A stretch of 64,000 nucleotides of DNA from Dyadobacter sp. MSC1_007 (GCF_023667495.1 NZ_JAMOZL010000003.1:434001-498000), one strand, 5' to 3'. Positions 42,142 to 51,558 are shown, counted from the first letter of the stretch. Made by a program: numbers and translations. The notes: a model not told the origin generated them from the letters alone.

Positions 42142-45129
42142 ATGAAAACAAACTCTACTTTTAACACACTGCGTTTACTGAAAGTTTTGAAAGTTCTGGT
42201 GATGATCTTTTTGATTATGCCAGGCGTTTCCTTTTCTCAAAAGTGGAGCGGTGTCAACGGCAATGAATGGCTCGCCGGCAAATATTCCCAGCCCTGGGTG
42301 AGGATCGGTGTAGCAACAAAGGGAATTCACAAAGTAAATGTGAGTGATTTGCCGCAGGCTTTTAAAGACGCAGACAAGAATCGTCTTGAACTTTGGCACC
42401 GGGGTGTTCAGGTTAGCATTATTAAAGCGGATGCCAGTGAAATTTTGTTTTACGGTGTTCCCAACGACGGTGCTTCGGATCAACTTCTTTATCGCCTGGA
42501 AACCTCGCGGAAAAATCCTTATTACAGTACCTACTCGGATGAAAGCGCTTATTTCCTGACCATCAATCCGACAACGAACGGCAATCGCGCCATAACGCCT
42601 GTGGTTTCTCCCAATCCGGGCGCTGTCACTTTACAGTCGCACATTAAGACTGACATTAAGAAGTATGCCAACGAGTATTCTCACTCGACAGCCAACTTCT
42701 ATCGCCCCGCAACTTTCAATAGTTATTTTGAGGAAGGTAAGCAAGGAACAGGTACTGCTTTGTTAGGGGAGATTCTGGGCGCAAACATCCAGACCTCGAA
42801 CCCCAAGTCGGTGCTATATACGAACAGCTATGTTCCGGTACCATTCTCGTTTCAGATCAAAGTTCCATTTGGTGCACAACCCAAGAAGGTGACTGTCCAT
42901 ATCAAGGCGAGGTTAGGTGCTTCTACTGCCGAGATATACGTTGGTAAGACTGCGGGTACTCTGCGGTCCGTGGGCACGCTTAATGTTACAGATCTGAATG
43001 ATTATGATTATACATTTGATTTGCAGAATGACGACTTTGATCCTGTGACAGGAGCCGCGACGCTAGGTTTTAAATCGACGAAGACGGGATCTGATGGCAG
43101 TGGTTATTCGGTGTCTTATTTCATTGTGGAATATGATCAGGCAATCGATATGCAGAGCCTGAATTCATATGAATTTGTATTCCCGGCTACCACTTCCGGC
43201 AGTCAATCGAAAATTGCTATATCCAACCCAGCCGCTTCGGCGAAAGTTTATGATGTCAGTAATACCGATGTTCCAAAGATTATTTCCGGACCACTGAATG
43301 ATCTTGCAATTGACAGGGACGATAAGAAACTGACATTGCTTGTTACAAACGAAACTACTACTGTCGCCCCGGCAAAAATAGGTTCAGTTACCTTCCAGGA
43401 CATTAATCCAGCGGATTTTGATTATCTGATTGTTTGTGCCAATTCTTTGAATTCGTCTGCAACCACTTTTGGAGAATATCGTAAGACTTTGTCTCCGGGA
43501 GCAAAATACAAGCCGCTGGTTAAGAACATTACGGATATTTATAATCAGTTCAACTACGGCGAGCCTAGCCCGGTTGCAATAAGAAGGTACGTGGATTTCA
43601 TGATCTCTGACAACAATAAAAACAAGTTTTTGCTTTTATTGGGCCGGTCAGTTACTTATTTCGAACGTTCGGTAAGGGAAATACCTGATGAAGTTCCTAC
43701 TATCGGCTTCCCTGGTTCAGATATGTTGTTGGTGGATGGTTTGGGCGGTGAAATGGATGATGTTCCCGCTATCCCTGTTGGACGGGTCTCTGCGTCAACG
43801 AATCAGCAGGTACTGGATTATCTTGCAAAAGTGACAGTTTACGAAAATGACACTGATTTGGCTTGGCGCAAAAATGTCATGCACATGAGCGGCGGTAAAT
43901 CAACCAGTGAAGTTAACCAGTTTGCTGGCTACATGGCAGGAATAGCTGGCTCCGTGACCAATGCGCCATACTCCGGTTCGGTTCTTCCAAGACCCAAAAC
44001 GAATCCCGCGTTACTTATTGAACAGATGACGTTTTCTACGGAATTGAACGGCAACGGGCTTGGTATGGTCTCCTATTTTGGGCATGGCAGCGTCGATCAA
44101 ACAGATTACAACGCCGGATATGTAAGCGACCCAGGCAAGGGTTATAATAACCCGACAAGGTATCCTGTGTTGTTTTACAATGGTTGTGGAGTTAACAATA
44201 TCTTCAGTGGGCGAACAGGTCTTTTCGGATCTAGTCCCAATAATTTGGTGCGCCCTATGTCCCTTGACTGGCTTCTGACTCCTGGTAAGGGAGCCATTAT
44301 CGTGTTTGGAAACACCTGGGATGCATTCGCAAGCAACTCAAACGAATATCTGGACAGACTATATCCGTTAATATTTCAAGTGTCGGACAGTCAAAGGAAG
44401 ACGATCGGACAGATATTGCAGGAGGTCGCCCGCCAAACGAAAATTGCCAAAGGTTACACTTACAATGCAGGTCAAAATTCAAGAGTGGCTGCGTTTTATA
44501 ATGTTGACCGGGCAAACGTCCATCAGATATTGCTCCAAGGTGATCCTGCTCTTAGAATCTTGATAACAGAAGGTGCATTGCCGGTGAAACTGATCTCATT
44601 TGATGCAAAAGCTGAGGCAAACCGTGTGAAACTTGATTGGAAGACAGCTTCGGAAACTAATAATAGCCACTTTGAAATCGAAAGAAGCTACAATGGGAAG
44701 ATTTTCGAATCAATCGGACGTGTAGAAGGAAAGGGAACTACCGAAACGGAAACCAGTTATACTTTCTTCGACTCGAAACCTCTGGTTGGAACAAGTTATT
44801 ATCGTTTGAAACAAGTGGATAGCGATCGCATTACGAATAACCAGGTTTTTAAAGGGGCAAGTAACTACTCGAAGATTGTTTCGGTAGACCGTGAGTCGGA
44901 TAAGTTTTTGGTGGTGTCTCCTAACCCGAGTGCAGACTACGCAGAAATTGCGTTGGACGCTCCGGTGAAAGTGAAAGGCTGGAACCTCATCGATGTTAAG
45001 GGTAAAGTAGTAAAACAAAATCAGAAAGGTGTCAGAGTTAATCTGTCCGGCTTGCCAACAGGCGAATATATTGTTGAAATCCTGACGGAAAACGGAGATG
45101 TTTATCACAAAAAGATAGTTAAGAAGTAA
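42142..45129 (+). CDS. Secreted C25-family (gingipain-like, PorU2-like) cysteine peptidase with T9SS tail, copy 1
   Basis: A 995-residue exported peptidase. Signal peptide (ends VSFSQ). The N-terminal domain has WVRIGVATKGIHKV..LELWHRGVQVSI...YGVPNDGASDQLLYR. Peptidase_C25 has catalytic H648 in SYFGHGS and C682 in LFYNGCGV. After it comes a fibronectin-like linker (LPVKLISFDAKAEANRVKLDWKTASETNNSHFEIERS) and a type A sorting domain (VSPNPSADYAEIAL...GEYIVEILTENGDVYHKKIVKK). NCBI uses PorU2 for such proteins; true PorU is the T9SS sortase, so this may be a second sortase or a cargo protease. Its neighbour is a paralogue. Confidence 0.9.
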   Translation: MKTNSTFNTLRLLKVLKVLVMIFLIMPGVSFSQKWSGVNGNEWLAGKYSQPWVRIGVATKGIHKVNVSDLPQAFKDADKNRLELWHRGVQVSIIKADASEILFYGVPNDGASDQLLYRLETSRKNPYYSTYSDESAYFLTINPTTNGNRAITPVVSPNPGAVTLQSHIKTDIKKYANEYSHSTANFYRPATFNSYFEEGKQGTGTALLGEILGANIQTSNPKSVLYTNSYVPVPFSFQIKVPFGAQPKKVTVHIKARLGASTAEIYVGKTAGTLRSVGTLNVTDLNDYDYTFDLQNDDFDPVTGAATLGFKSTKTGSDGSGYSVSYFIVEYDQAIDMQSLNSYEFVFPATTSGSQSKIAISNPAASAKVYDVSNTDVPKIISGPLNDLAIDRDDKKLTLLVTNETTTVAPAKIGSVTFQDINPADFDYLIVCANSLNSSATTFGEYRKTLSPGAKYKPLVKNITDIYNQFNYGEPSPVAIRRYVDFMISDNNKNKFLLLLGRSVTYFERSVREIPDEVPTIGFPGSDMLLVDGLGGEMDDVPAIPVGRVSASTNQQVLDYLAKVTVYENDTDLAWRKNVMHMSGGKSTSEVNQFAGYMAGIAGSVTNAPYSGSVLPRPKTNPALLIEQMTFSTELNGNGLGMVSYFGHGSVDQTDYNAGYVSDPGKGYNNPTRYPVLFYNGCGVNNIFSGRTGLFGSSPNNLVRPMSLDWLLTPGKGAIIVFGNTWDAFASNSNEYLDRLYPLIFQVSDSQRKTIGQILQEVARQTKIAKGYTYNAGQNSRVAAFYNVDRANVHQILLQGDPALRILITEGALPVKLISFDAKAEANRVKLDWKTASETNNSHFEIERSYNGKIFESIGRVEGKGTTETETSYTFFDSKPLVGTSYYRLKQVDSDRITNNQVFKGASNYSKIVSVDRESDKFLVVSPNPSADYAEIALDAPVKVKGWNLIDVKGKVVKQNQKGVRVNLSGLPTGEYIVEILTENGDVYHKKIVKK

Positions 45130-45138
45130 ATCAATGTG

Positions 45139-45183
45139 AGCGGCTGTTATAGCACTTTTTGTGTCTGTGACAGCCGCTTTTGT
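45139..45183 (+). terminator. Intrinsic terminator between the two C25 peptidase genes
   Basis: Nine-bp stem AGCGGCTGT / ACAGCCGCT followed by TTTTG. It ends 11 bases before the next ATG, so the second gene needs read-through or its own start. Confidence 0.7.
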
Positions 45184-45193
45184 AATTCGTCAT

Positions 45194-48100
45194 ATGAACT
45201 TTAAAAAGGCTGTAAAATTAACTGCTATTCTCGTTTTGTTAGCGGGACTTGTGCATGAGACTTATGCACAATGGGGAGCACCATACACTAATAACTGGAT
45301 CGTCTACGGGAAACCATACGTCAAAATCGGCGTTACCCAGAAAGGCATTCATAAACTTCCGTTTTCGACATTACCGTCGGGTTTTCCTGTCAATGACGTC
45401 GCCAAGTTACAGCTTTGGCATAGGGGCAGGCAGGTGGCAATTTTGAGTACAGACAACAACGAAGTGCAGTTCTACGGAGTCCCGAATGACGGTGCAAGTG
45501 ATTCGCTCCTGTATCGTCCGATGAGCTCGCGTATAAATCCATATTGGAGTATGTATTCCGACGAGAGTGCTTACTTCCTGACTGTTGGAGATGCCGCTGG
45601 TCTAAGGGCAGAACGTGTCAATAGGCCGGTAGAGGGTAATATACCCGTACTTTCCAGCCATATCGCGGCATATCCGAGTATTTACAAGAACGAATACTCA
45701 TTAAGTACAACCAAATATCTCAGGCCGTCGTTTTTTAGTAGCTATTTTGAGATCGGGGCTAGCAGAACAGGAGCTGCTGAATACGAGCGGAAGGCGGCAA
45801 ACTACCCATTCCAACTACTGAATCCGGTAAGCAATTCATCGTATAAGCCTACTATTAAGTTGCTCGTTCATGGCCGGAGCGGTGGGAACAAGAATATCGA
45901 AATACGAATTGGGAAAAACGATCAGTCTTTGAGACTTGTACATTCGATCGCCAACAATGGGTTTGAGGGATCTGAATATTCGTTTGAAATTGCCGCGGGA
46001 GATCTCGATGAGCAAAATAAGGGCGTTCTGAACTTGAGAGCCGTTGGGACCAATGAAGTTGATGCATACTCTCTGGCATATTATACGTTGTCCTACACAC
46101 AATTACTGGACATGAAAGGTAAGAATTCCAATGAGTTTGGATTGCCGAAATCATCAGAAGCACTTAGCCGGTTAGCCATTACCAACACGCCTGTTAATGC
46201 CACCATACTCGACCTCTCAGACCTCGATAAGCCCAAAGTGATTGGGGGTGAAATGACCAGTCTGATGGTTCCCCGTGTTGCAGGCAAGGCGCTTCCGCTT
46301 TATGTCACTAACGAAGCTATAACCGTTCAGAAAGCGAAGGTAAACGAGGTAACTTTCACTGCTAAGCACCCAACAAGCCCTAACTACATTATTGTCACAA
46401 ACGACATTATGCTGGATGCGGCTAAACAGTATGCAGCATACCGGGCAACGGCACAAGGGGGGGGCTACAAGCCGCTTGTTGTGACTATTAAAGACCTTTA
46501 TAACCAGTTTAATTACGGAGAGCCGAGTCCTCTGGCGATCAGGAGATTTGTTGACTATATGCTTTCTGACGCCAACAAAGACAAATACCTTTATCTGATT
46601 GGTAAATCCATTACTTTCAATGAGCGTATGATCCGGGAATTGCCGGACGAGGTTCCGACTATTGGATTTCCGGCCTCGGATGTATTGCTAGTCGAAGGAC
46701 TCGCGGGTGTGCGCCAGGACCTCCCTGCAATTCCGGTAGGAAGGCTGAGCGCAATTAATGGGCAGCAAGTTCTGGACTACCTTCAGAAGGTAAAGGAATA
46801 TGAAAACAGCCCGTCAGGCGAATATGGTTGGCGGAAAAATTTCCTGCATTTGAATGGCGGAAAAACGGTGGCGGAAATTACGCAGCTAAAGAACTTGCTG
46901 GCTTCACTGGTGCCCAAAGTCTCTGACGGGATTGTTGGTGGAAAGGTTACGCCTTTTGTGAAACGACAGGCCATTGGAGAGGTGGAAACTGTTAACATTA
47001 CTCCAGAAGTAAATGCAGGGGTTGGTTTGATTACATACTTTGGGCACGGATCAACAACTGTTACGGACCTGGATATGGGTTATTCTACGGACCCCAACAG
47101 GGGATATAAGAATGCTACAATGTACCCTATGATGTATTTCAATGGATGTGGCGTGGGAAACATTTTCAGTGCAAGGTTTAACTCAAATCCAGCTGCGGGT
47201 GATCGATATCCCTTGTCGTTGGATTGGCTGCTGACACCACAAAAAGGTGCTATTGCCATCATTGCCAATTCTTTTGAAAGCTTTGTGAGCCCGTCATCCA
47301 GGTACTTGAATCAGCTGTATACCAACATGTTCACGGATTCGTCGACATTTAACCTCTCCATTGGTAAAATTCAGGCTGCTGTTGCGAAAAAGATCATTCA
47401 GGATGATCCAAGTTTGTACAATGTGCAAAACATTCACCAGTCGGTATTGCAGGGTGACCCAGCTCTCCGACCAGTTACTGTACAGAACGCTGACTACGCA
47501 GTTGACGCCGATCAAGGGATCAAAATTTATTCAGAATCTCCCGAAAAGACGATTGGCAATTCCCAAAAAGTCAAGGTTAACGTAATACTGGAAAATCGTG
47601 GTCGGTATATCAAAACAGAAAAAATTCCTGTTGAAATCACGTATTACTATACAAGCTCACAAAACCCTGTAAAGCAAACAGTTTCAGGGTTTGCTTATTA
47701 TGATACCTTGTCATTTACCGTTCCGACGCAAGGTCAGATCGAGCGAATTGCTGTGAAAATTGATCCTGCCAAGACGCTTAAAGAGTTAAACGAAAACAAC
47801 AACAATGCGGAATTGGTAATCGAGTGGGAGGTCGCGAAAAATGAAACAATATATCCTGCGGGAAGCATAAAGGATGTTATAGCACCGCTCTTGGATGTTA
47901 GGTTCAATGGTAGGATGATTAAGAATGATGAGGTGATTGCCTCTGAGCCGATAATTACGCTTAGGCTTGAAGATGATCGTTTCTTGTCTGGTGACACAAC
48001 TAGAATAAATGTGTTCCTGAAATCATGCGAAGATAATACTTGTGACTTCGAGAGAATCAATTACTCGGGGTCGATGCAGGTAACATCGTTATCTGATCAT

Positions 48101-48520
48101 GTGATTCAGGTAACCCTGAATTCTACTGTACTTAAAAATCAAGGAAAATATGAACTCTTGGTCACCGCAACTGACGATGCGGGCAATGCATCGGTGTTAC
48201 CCTATCAAATACGATTTGAAATAGGGGAGAGTCAGAATTTCGGAATGATGGTGAGTCCAAATCCCGCATCGCAGTATGTTCGTTTTGAGGCGAGGATTAA
48301 TGACGCAGCAAACCTCGATGCAATTGAGTGGGAGGTTTTTAATGCCGGCGGTACACGGATATATTCTAATCAGTCTTCGTCGATTTCAAAAGGGATTAAC
48401 GAATGGTATTGGCAGCCAGGGGCGCTTGCCTCCGGAATGTATTATTATAAAGTAAGGTTTAAAGGTAAGAATTCAGGCGAGAGCAAAGAGCTTACCGGGA
48501 AGTTGATTTTGGTTAAGTAA
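45194..48520 (+). CDS. Secreted C25-family (gingipain-like, PorU2-like) cysteine peptidase with T9SS tail, copy 2
   Basis: A 1108-residue paralogue of the preceding gene (ATG at 45194, signal peptide ending ETYAQ). It shares the N-domain (YVKIGVTQKGIHKLPF...LQLWHRGRQVAI...YGVPNDGASDSLLYR) and the C25 domain with catalytic H618 (TYFGHGS) and C652 (YFNGCGVG). It differs after the peptidase: a CARDB-like domain (KVKVNVILENRGRYIKTEKIPVEITYYY...LKELNENNNNAELVIEW) and another Ig-like segment precede the type A sorting domain (MVSPNPASQYVRF...ASGMYYYKVRFKG). The pair arose by tandem duplication with exchange of the C-terminal half. Confidence 0.9.
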   Translation: MNFKKAVKLTAILVLLAGLVHETYAQWGAPYTNNWIVYGKPYVKIGVTQKGIHKLPFSTLPSGFPVNDVAKLQLWHRGRQVAILSTDNNEVQFYGVPNDGASDSLLYRPMSSRINPYWSMYSDESAYFLTVGDAAGLRAERVNRPVEGNIPVLSSHIAAYPSIYKNEYSLSTTKYLRPSFFSSYFEIGASRTGAAEYERKAANYPFQLLNPVSNSSYKPTIKLLVHGRSGGNKNIEIRIGKNDQSLRLVHSIANNGFEGSEYSFEIAAGDLDEQNKGVLNLRAVGTNEVDAYSLAYYTLSYTQLLDMKGKNSNEFGLPKSSEALSRLAITNTPVNATILDLSDLDKPKVIGGEMTSLMVPRVAGKALPLYVTNEAITVQKAKVNEVTFTAKHPTSPNYIIVTNDIMLDAAKQYAAYRATAQGGGYKPLVVTIKDLYNQFNYGEPSPLAIRRFVDYMLSDANKDKYLYLIGKSITFNERMIRELPDEVPTIGFPASDVLLVEGLAGVRQDLPAIPVGRLSAINGQQVLDYLQKVKEYENSPSGEYGWRKNFLHLNGGKTVAEITQLKNLLASLVPKVSDGIVGGKVTPFVKRQAIGEVETVNITPEVNAGVGLITYFGHGSTTVTDLDMGYSTDPNRGYKNATMYPMMYFNGCGVGNIFSARFNSNPAAGDRYPLSLDWLLTPQKGAIAIIANSFESFVSPSSRYLNQLYTNMFTDSSTFNLSIGKIQAAVAKKIIQDDPSLYNVQNIHQSVLQGDPALRPVTVQNADYAVDADQGIKIYSESPEKTIGNSQKVKVNVILENRGRYIKTEKIPVEITYYYTSSQNPVKQTVSGFAYYDTLSFTVPTQGQIERIAVKIDPAKTLKELNENNNNAELVIEWEVAKNETIYPAGSIKDVIAPLLDVRFNGRMIKNDEVIASEPIITLRLEDDRFLSGDTTRINVFLKSCEDNTCDFERINYSGSMQVTSLSDHVIQVTLNSTVLKNQGKYELLVTATDDAGNASVLPYQIRFEIGESQNFGMMVSPNPASQYVRFEARINDAANLDAIEWEVFNAGGTRIYSNQSSSISKGINEWYWQPGALASGMYYYKVRFKGKNSGESKELTGKLILVK

Positions 48521-48539
48521 GATGGCCGAGAAGAAATTG

Positions 48540-48565
48540 AAAAAGGGGCTAATGCCCCTTTTTTT
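48540..48565. terminator. Bidirectional terminator between the C25 peptidase and the lasso cyclase genes
   Basis: Ten-bp stem AAAAAGGGGC / GCCCCTTTTT with a TAAT loop; it overlaps the cyclase stop codon at 48549-48551. Confidence 0.85.
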
Positions 48566-50534
48566 GTGCCTTGACCCATTCGAGCCATAGGGAAAGTGAA
48601 ATCGATCGTGTGATGTGAAAGTAGGTCGCAGTTTTCTGAAAATAGGGGATTTTCGGGTTCATCAGGATTTCCACCTGTTTAGCGTATTTCTTTCTATCAA
48701 AATAATCCCAGACCGCCATCCCTTCTTGCAAAAAGTCCTGAGATTGATTCAGGAGCCGCCGCGTAATAACCTCACCATCGGATGAGCTCATGGTAGCCTT
48801 AGAGCCGCGTAAGCGTATTTCTTCTGGCAGAATTCCCTTCATTGCCTGACGCAAGTGCGCTCTTCCTATTCCATCCCCAAATTTGATTTCATTTGGAACT
48901 GCCATAGACAGTTCTATCAGGTCCTTATTTTGAAATGGTGAGCGGTTACTGACTTTATAGTAGTTACTTAAAGCAAAAGATTCTTCCTGGCCCCTGATCA
49001 CGTAGGGATGGAACACTTCGTTAAGTACTTCCTTGTGGTTTTCCGAAAGATTTTCCCGCAACGCAGCTGTATAGTCGAAATTTTCTCCCTGCGGGTTGGC
49101 TGCATTCAAAATTTCCCGATGGCAGAGCGATGATTCTGGTTTTACATTTTGCTTGACTAATCTCAAAATGTAATTTTTGAGCGCTCTTTTTAGAAAGTAA
49201 TTATGTGATATTCCAAGGCCGCCTGACACCTCTGCATACAACTTTGCCAGGTGAGTTAATCCATGGCCCCGAAGTTTGGAAAACCGGCGGTACAGGAAAT
49301 TATTCAAGACGATTTCGTATTTCTTTTCGAAATGAAAGGAATCCCAATTTGGATAATTATGCCTGAGAGGAAAGTAGCTAACTCTTTTTCTGAGGGATTT
49401 TTCAACAATCTCCCAGTTTCTTTGATTAAACGCATGTGTGATGTGTTCAAATCCGTTTCCTATCACAGCATCCCCTCCATGGCCGCTTAACAGAACATCA
49501 CATCCCTGATCGCGGGCCGATGCGATAACGAACAAGTTCGAGGCTGGCGAGAGAAAAGACGTATCAGGTTGGCCATAAAGGCCGGTGCTTAGAAGGAGAA
49601 GCTCCAAATCGTTCGTTGGTGGATTGACCACATGATGATAGGAGTTAATTGCATTGGAAACCAGGTTTGCATAGGTACTTTCATCTGAATCTTTGCTCTG
49701 CGAGTGAAGGTAGAAAGTGTGAATGGCCCGCTCGGGAAACAGGTAGCGAGACATTGAAACAACGCTGGAAGAGTCGAGCCCACCGCTAAGATGTGATCCT
49801 AAAATTTTTGAATGATATGCCGATTGGGATACCGACGACCGGAATCTTGCGTGAACTTCCTCACTATAATCTTCCGGGGTTTTTAAATGCGCCCACTTTT
49901 CCGGATGAAAAACCGATTGAGCTCTTGAAACGACCTTATCCTTGCTTACAGTCAATAAGTGACCAGGTAAAGCGGCTTTGATATGCGAAAAAAATGTGTC
50001 TGATATATCATCAAATCCAACCTGCCCTCCAATGCTGTAGGACACCACTTTGCTGACATTTATTTCAATGTAGTTTCTAACCAGCGGATGGTTAAGCAGG
50101 TCACTAATACTGGCGGAAAAAGCGAAAAATGAACCAGGGACGTGAATATAGAAAAGCGGGATGCTGCCAAATACCTCGCGAAAGAGATAGACATTTCCGC
50201 TGGCATCGTCGATCCATATCCCAATGCATGGCAGTGTTTCCGATTTTTGAATATGCCTGACGAAGTCATCTGCCGCCCATTCCCCATGCAGCGTTAGATT
50301 TGTAAGCAGAGGGGATTTGGCCTGATCGCGATTGTTGCCTCCGATTAAGATGCTGAAATATGAATCTTTATCTTTAACAAAAGCGGATTCACCAAGGTAG
50401 GAATTAGAAAAGGTTAGTAAATTATCAAATTCTTTATTGACTTGGCAGTCACAAGAACTTTGATAATTTACTAACCCTTCTAACTTATAATCTTTTAAAC
50501 CAGACAGAGTAAACCGATTTTCAGCCTTCGCCAT
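48549..50534 (-). CDS. Lasso peptide cyclase homologue (asparagine-synthetase-like, McjC type)
   Basis: A 661-residue ATP-dependent amide-forming enzyme of the asparagine synthetase B superfamily. In lasso pathways this enzyme adenylates an Asp/Glu side chain of the core and joins it to the N-terminal amine. The N-domain (1-150) lacks the glutaminase cysteine at position 2 (residue 2 is Ala), ruling out normal AsnB. The ATP-PPi loop is S250-G-G-L-D-S-S256. A GHGGD motif lies at 351-355. The C-terminal signature NRSPFQNKDLIELSMAVP and DGIGRAHLRQAMKGILPEEIRLRGSK is that of lasso cyclases. ATG at 50534 is chosen over a TTG one codon before. It overlaps the precursor gene by 14 bases; no B1/B2 gene adjoins. 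Confidence 0.85.
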   Translation of the reverse strand: MAKAENRFTLSGLKDYKLEGLVNYQSSCDCQVNKEFDNLLTFSNSYLGESAFVKDKDSYFSILIGGNNRDQAKSPLLTNLTLHGEWAADDFVRHIQKSETLPCIGIWIDDASGNVYLFREVFGSIPLFYIHVPGSFFAFSASISDLLNHPLVRNYIEINVSKVVSYSIGGQVGFDDISDTFFSHIKAALPGHLLTVSKDKVVSRAQSVFHPEKWAHLKTPEDYSEEVHARFRSSVSQSAYHSKILGSHLSGGLDSSSVVSMSRYLFPERAIHTFYLHSQSKDSDESTYANLVSNAINSYHHVVNPPTNDLELLLLSTGLYGQPDTSFLSPASNLFVIASARDQGCDVLLSGHGGDAVIGNGFEHITHAFNQRNWEIVEKSLRKRVSYFPLRHNYPNWDSFHFEKKYEIVLNNFLYRRFSKLRGHGLTHLAKLYAEVSGGLGISHNYFLKRALKNYILRLVKQNVKPESSLCHREILNAANPQGENFDYTAALRENLSENHKEVLNEVFHPYVIRGQEESFALSNYYKVSNRSPFQNKDLIELSMAVPNEIKFGDGIGRAHLRQAMKGILPEEIRLRGSKATMSSSDGEVITRRLLNQSQDFLQEGMAVWDYFDRKKYAKQVEILMNPKIPYFQKTATYFHITRSISLSLWLEWVKAQKKGH

Positions 50535-50676
50535 CAAATAAGAATGGTTTCCCTGCGCCGTCGAACATACTTCCCAATTTACCTTTGGTAAGTTTGTTTA
50601 CTGATCCAAACCTGTTAAGAGTAGGTTTGCGATAAGACCTTTTTGTCTGTGTAGAGTGCATTGTAATCGTTTTCAT
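50521..50676 (-). CDS. Lasso peptide precursor (51 residues), previously short unannotated frame
   Basis: ATG at 50676, TGA at 50523-50521. The leader (residues 1-31) holds the exact lasso recognition pattern YxxPxLxxxGxxxxxTx: Y15, P18, L20, G24, T30, with T30 at the conserved penultimate leader position. The predicted core starts at G32 and begins GKLGSMFD; D39 is residue 8 of the core, so a G1-D8 macrolactam ring is expected. A 12-residue tail (G40-G51) containing bulky Phe residues follows, which could lock the thread. The stop overlaps the cyclase start by 14 bases, so the two are translationally coupled. Leader rule and G1/D8 are family knowledge; that this peptide is made is inference. 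Confidence 0.85.
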   Translation of the reverse strand: MKTITMHSTQTKRSYRKPTLNRFGSVNKLTKGKLGSMFDGAGKPFLFDGEG

Positions 50677-50709
50677 ATCTAGTATTTAAGTGTTTTATAG
50701 TATCCGGGG

Positions 50710-50740
50710 TAAAGTTACTTAATTATTTCAATTTACCAAA
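50710..50740 (-). promoter_or_regulatory. Candidate promoter of the lasso precursor-cyclase operon
   Basis: Minus strand: TTTG (50740-50737), 19-base spacer, TAACTTTA (50717-50710), close to the TTTG/TAnnTTTG consensus, 34 bases before the precursor ATG. Confidence 0.6.
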
Positions 50741-50800
50741 CTTCGTGTAAAAATTATAACAAGCTGGTAATCCGCACACATGCTACGACTTGATTATCTC

Positions 50801-51496
50801 CTATTTAACTATTCCGCTCTCACGCACAGTCCTGGTTCTGTGGAATCCGGATTCGACCTTTCTGATGTCGCTGTTGAGACATTCCTGCGTCTGACAGTAC
50901 TCAAAGCTTATTTGGTCGTCATAGACAAGTCCTATTCCCAGGGCATATTTTTTCAAACCCGTGTACTTGTTTATGACTGACGAATCCATTCGTTCTACCA
51001 CGGTAATCGTCTGATCAAATGATTTCTCAGAGACGGTACTCGGCTCGTTTACAGACTCGTAACTGTATTCCTCAGGGTCATTGTTATTAAAGCTGTTACC
51101 GTTCCAGCGAACCTTTTCGTCAATCGGAAATACAAGGCTGAAAACAGTTTGATTGTCGATCGTAGTGAGGATTCTGTCCGGGGTTTGCTTAACGGCGTAT
51201 TCCTTAATCTTGGTCCAATAGTCGGTGTCAGAACTCCTTTTATATCTCGCTATTATAAAGGTCGAAGAGTTCTCATTCTGTTTGGATTGCTCTATAACCT
51301 GATCTTTTTCTTGCCAGCTGCTGATTACAGGAGCATTCTTACCGGCCGAATAAATCTCCTCTTTATGATCATAGATTACATACCTACCAACTTCCAGCGG
51401 CATGTAATTATACATGTCGACTGGAGTTGTTTCAGAGTCCTTACATCCGATGAACATTACAACTGCTGCCAACAAACCTGAAAAGAGGTATTTCAT
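50801..51496 (-). CDS. Lipoprotein of unknown function
   Basis: A 231-residue lipoprotein (lipobox FIGC, C18) followed by KDSETTP. A small beta-rich domain follows (YMPLEVGRYVIYDHKEEIYSAG near the start, then VFSLVFPIDEKVRWNGNSFNNNDPEEYSYE and KKYALGIGLVYDDQISFEY). This strand pattern is common in Cytophagales lipoproteins of unknown role. Two further cysteines (C in EYCQTQECL) may form a disulfide. It lies upstream of the lasso genes on the same strand, 124 bases away with a promoter between, so it is not clearly part of that operon. Confidence 0.72.
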   Translation of the reverse strand: MKYLFSGLLAAVVMFIGCKDSETTPVDMYNYMPLEVGRYVIYDHKEEIYSAGKNAPVISSWQEKDQVIEQSKQNENSSTFIIARYKRSSDTDYWTKIKEYAVKQTPDRILTTIDNQTVFSLVFPIDEKVRWNGNSFNNNDPEEYSYESVNEPSTVSEKSFDQTITVVERMDSSVINKYTGLKKYALGIGLVYDDQISFEYCQTQECLNSDIRKVESGFHRTRTVRESGIVK

Positions 51497-51558
51497 GTAC
51501 AGGAAGGGTAATTCGCTAAAAAGTTAAATGCCTGGTCGAATGTAAGAACGTTTTATGA

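Noticed and set aside
42142..45129. Canonical T9SS sortase PorU
   Set aside because: Length, the sorting-domain tail with a fibronectin-like linker, and the absence of porV next door fit PorU2-like or cargo proteases better; PorU proper is probably elsewhere.
48549..50534. Housekeeping asparagine synthetase B
   Set aside because: Residue 2 is Ala, so the glutaminase nucleophile is missing, and the C-terminal motifs and the adjoining precursor fit a lasso cyclase.
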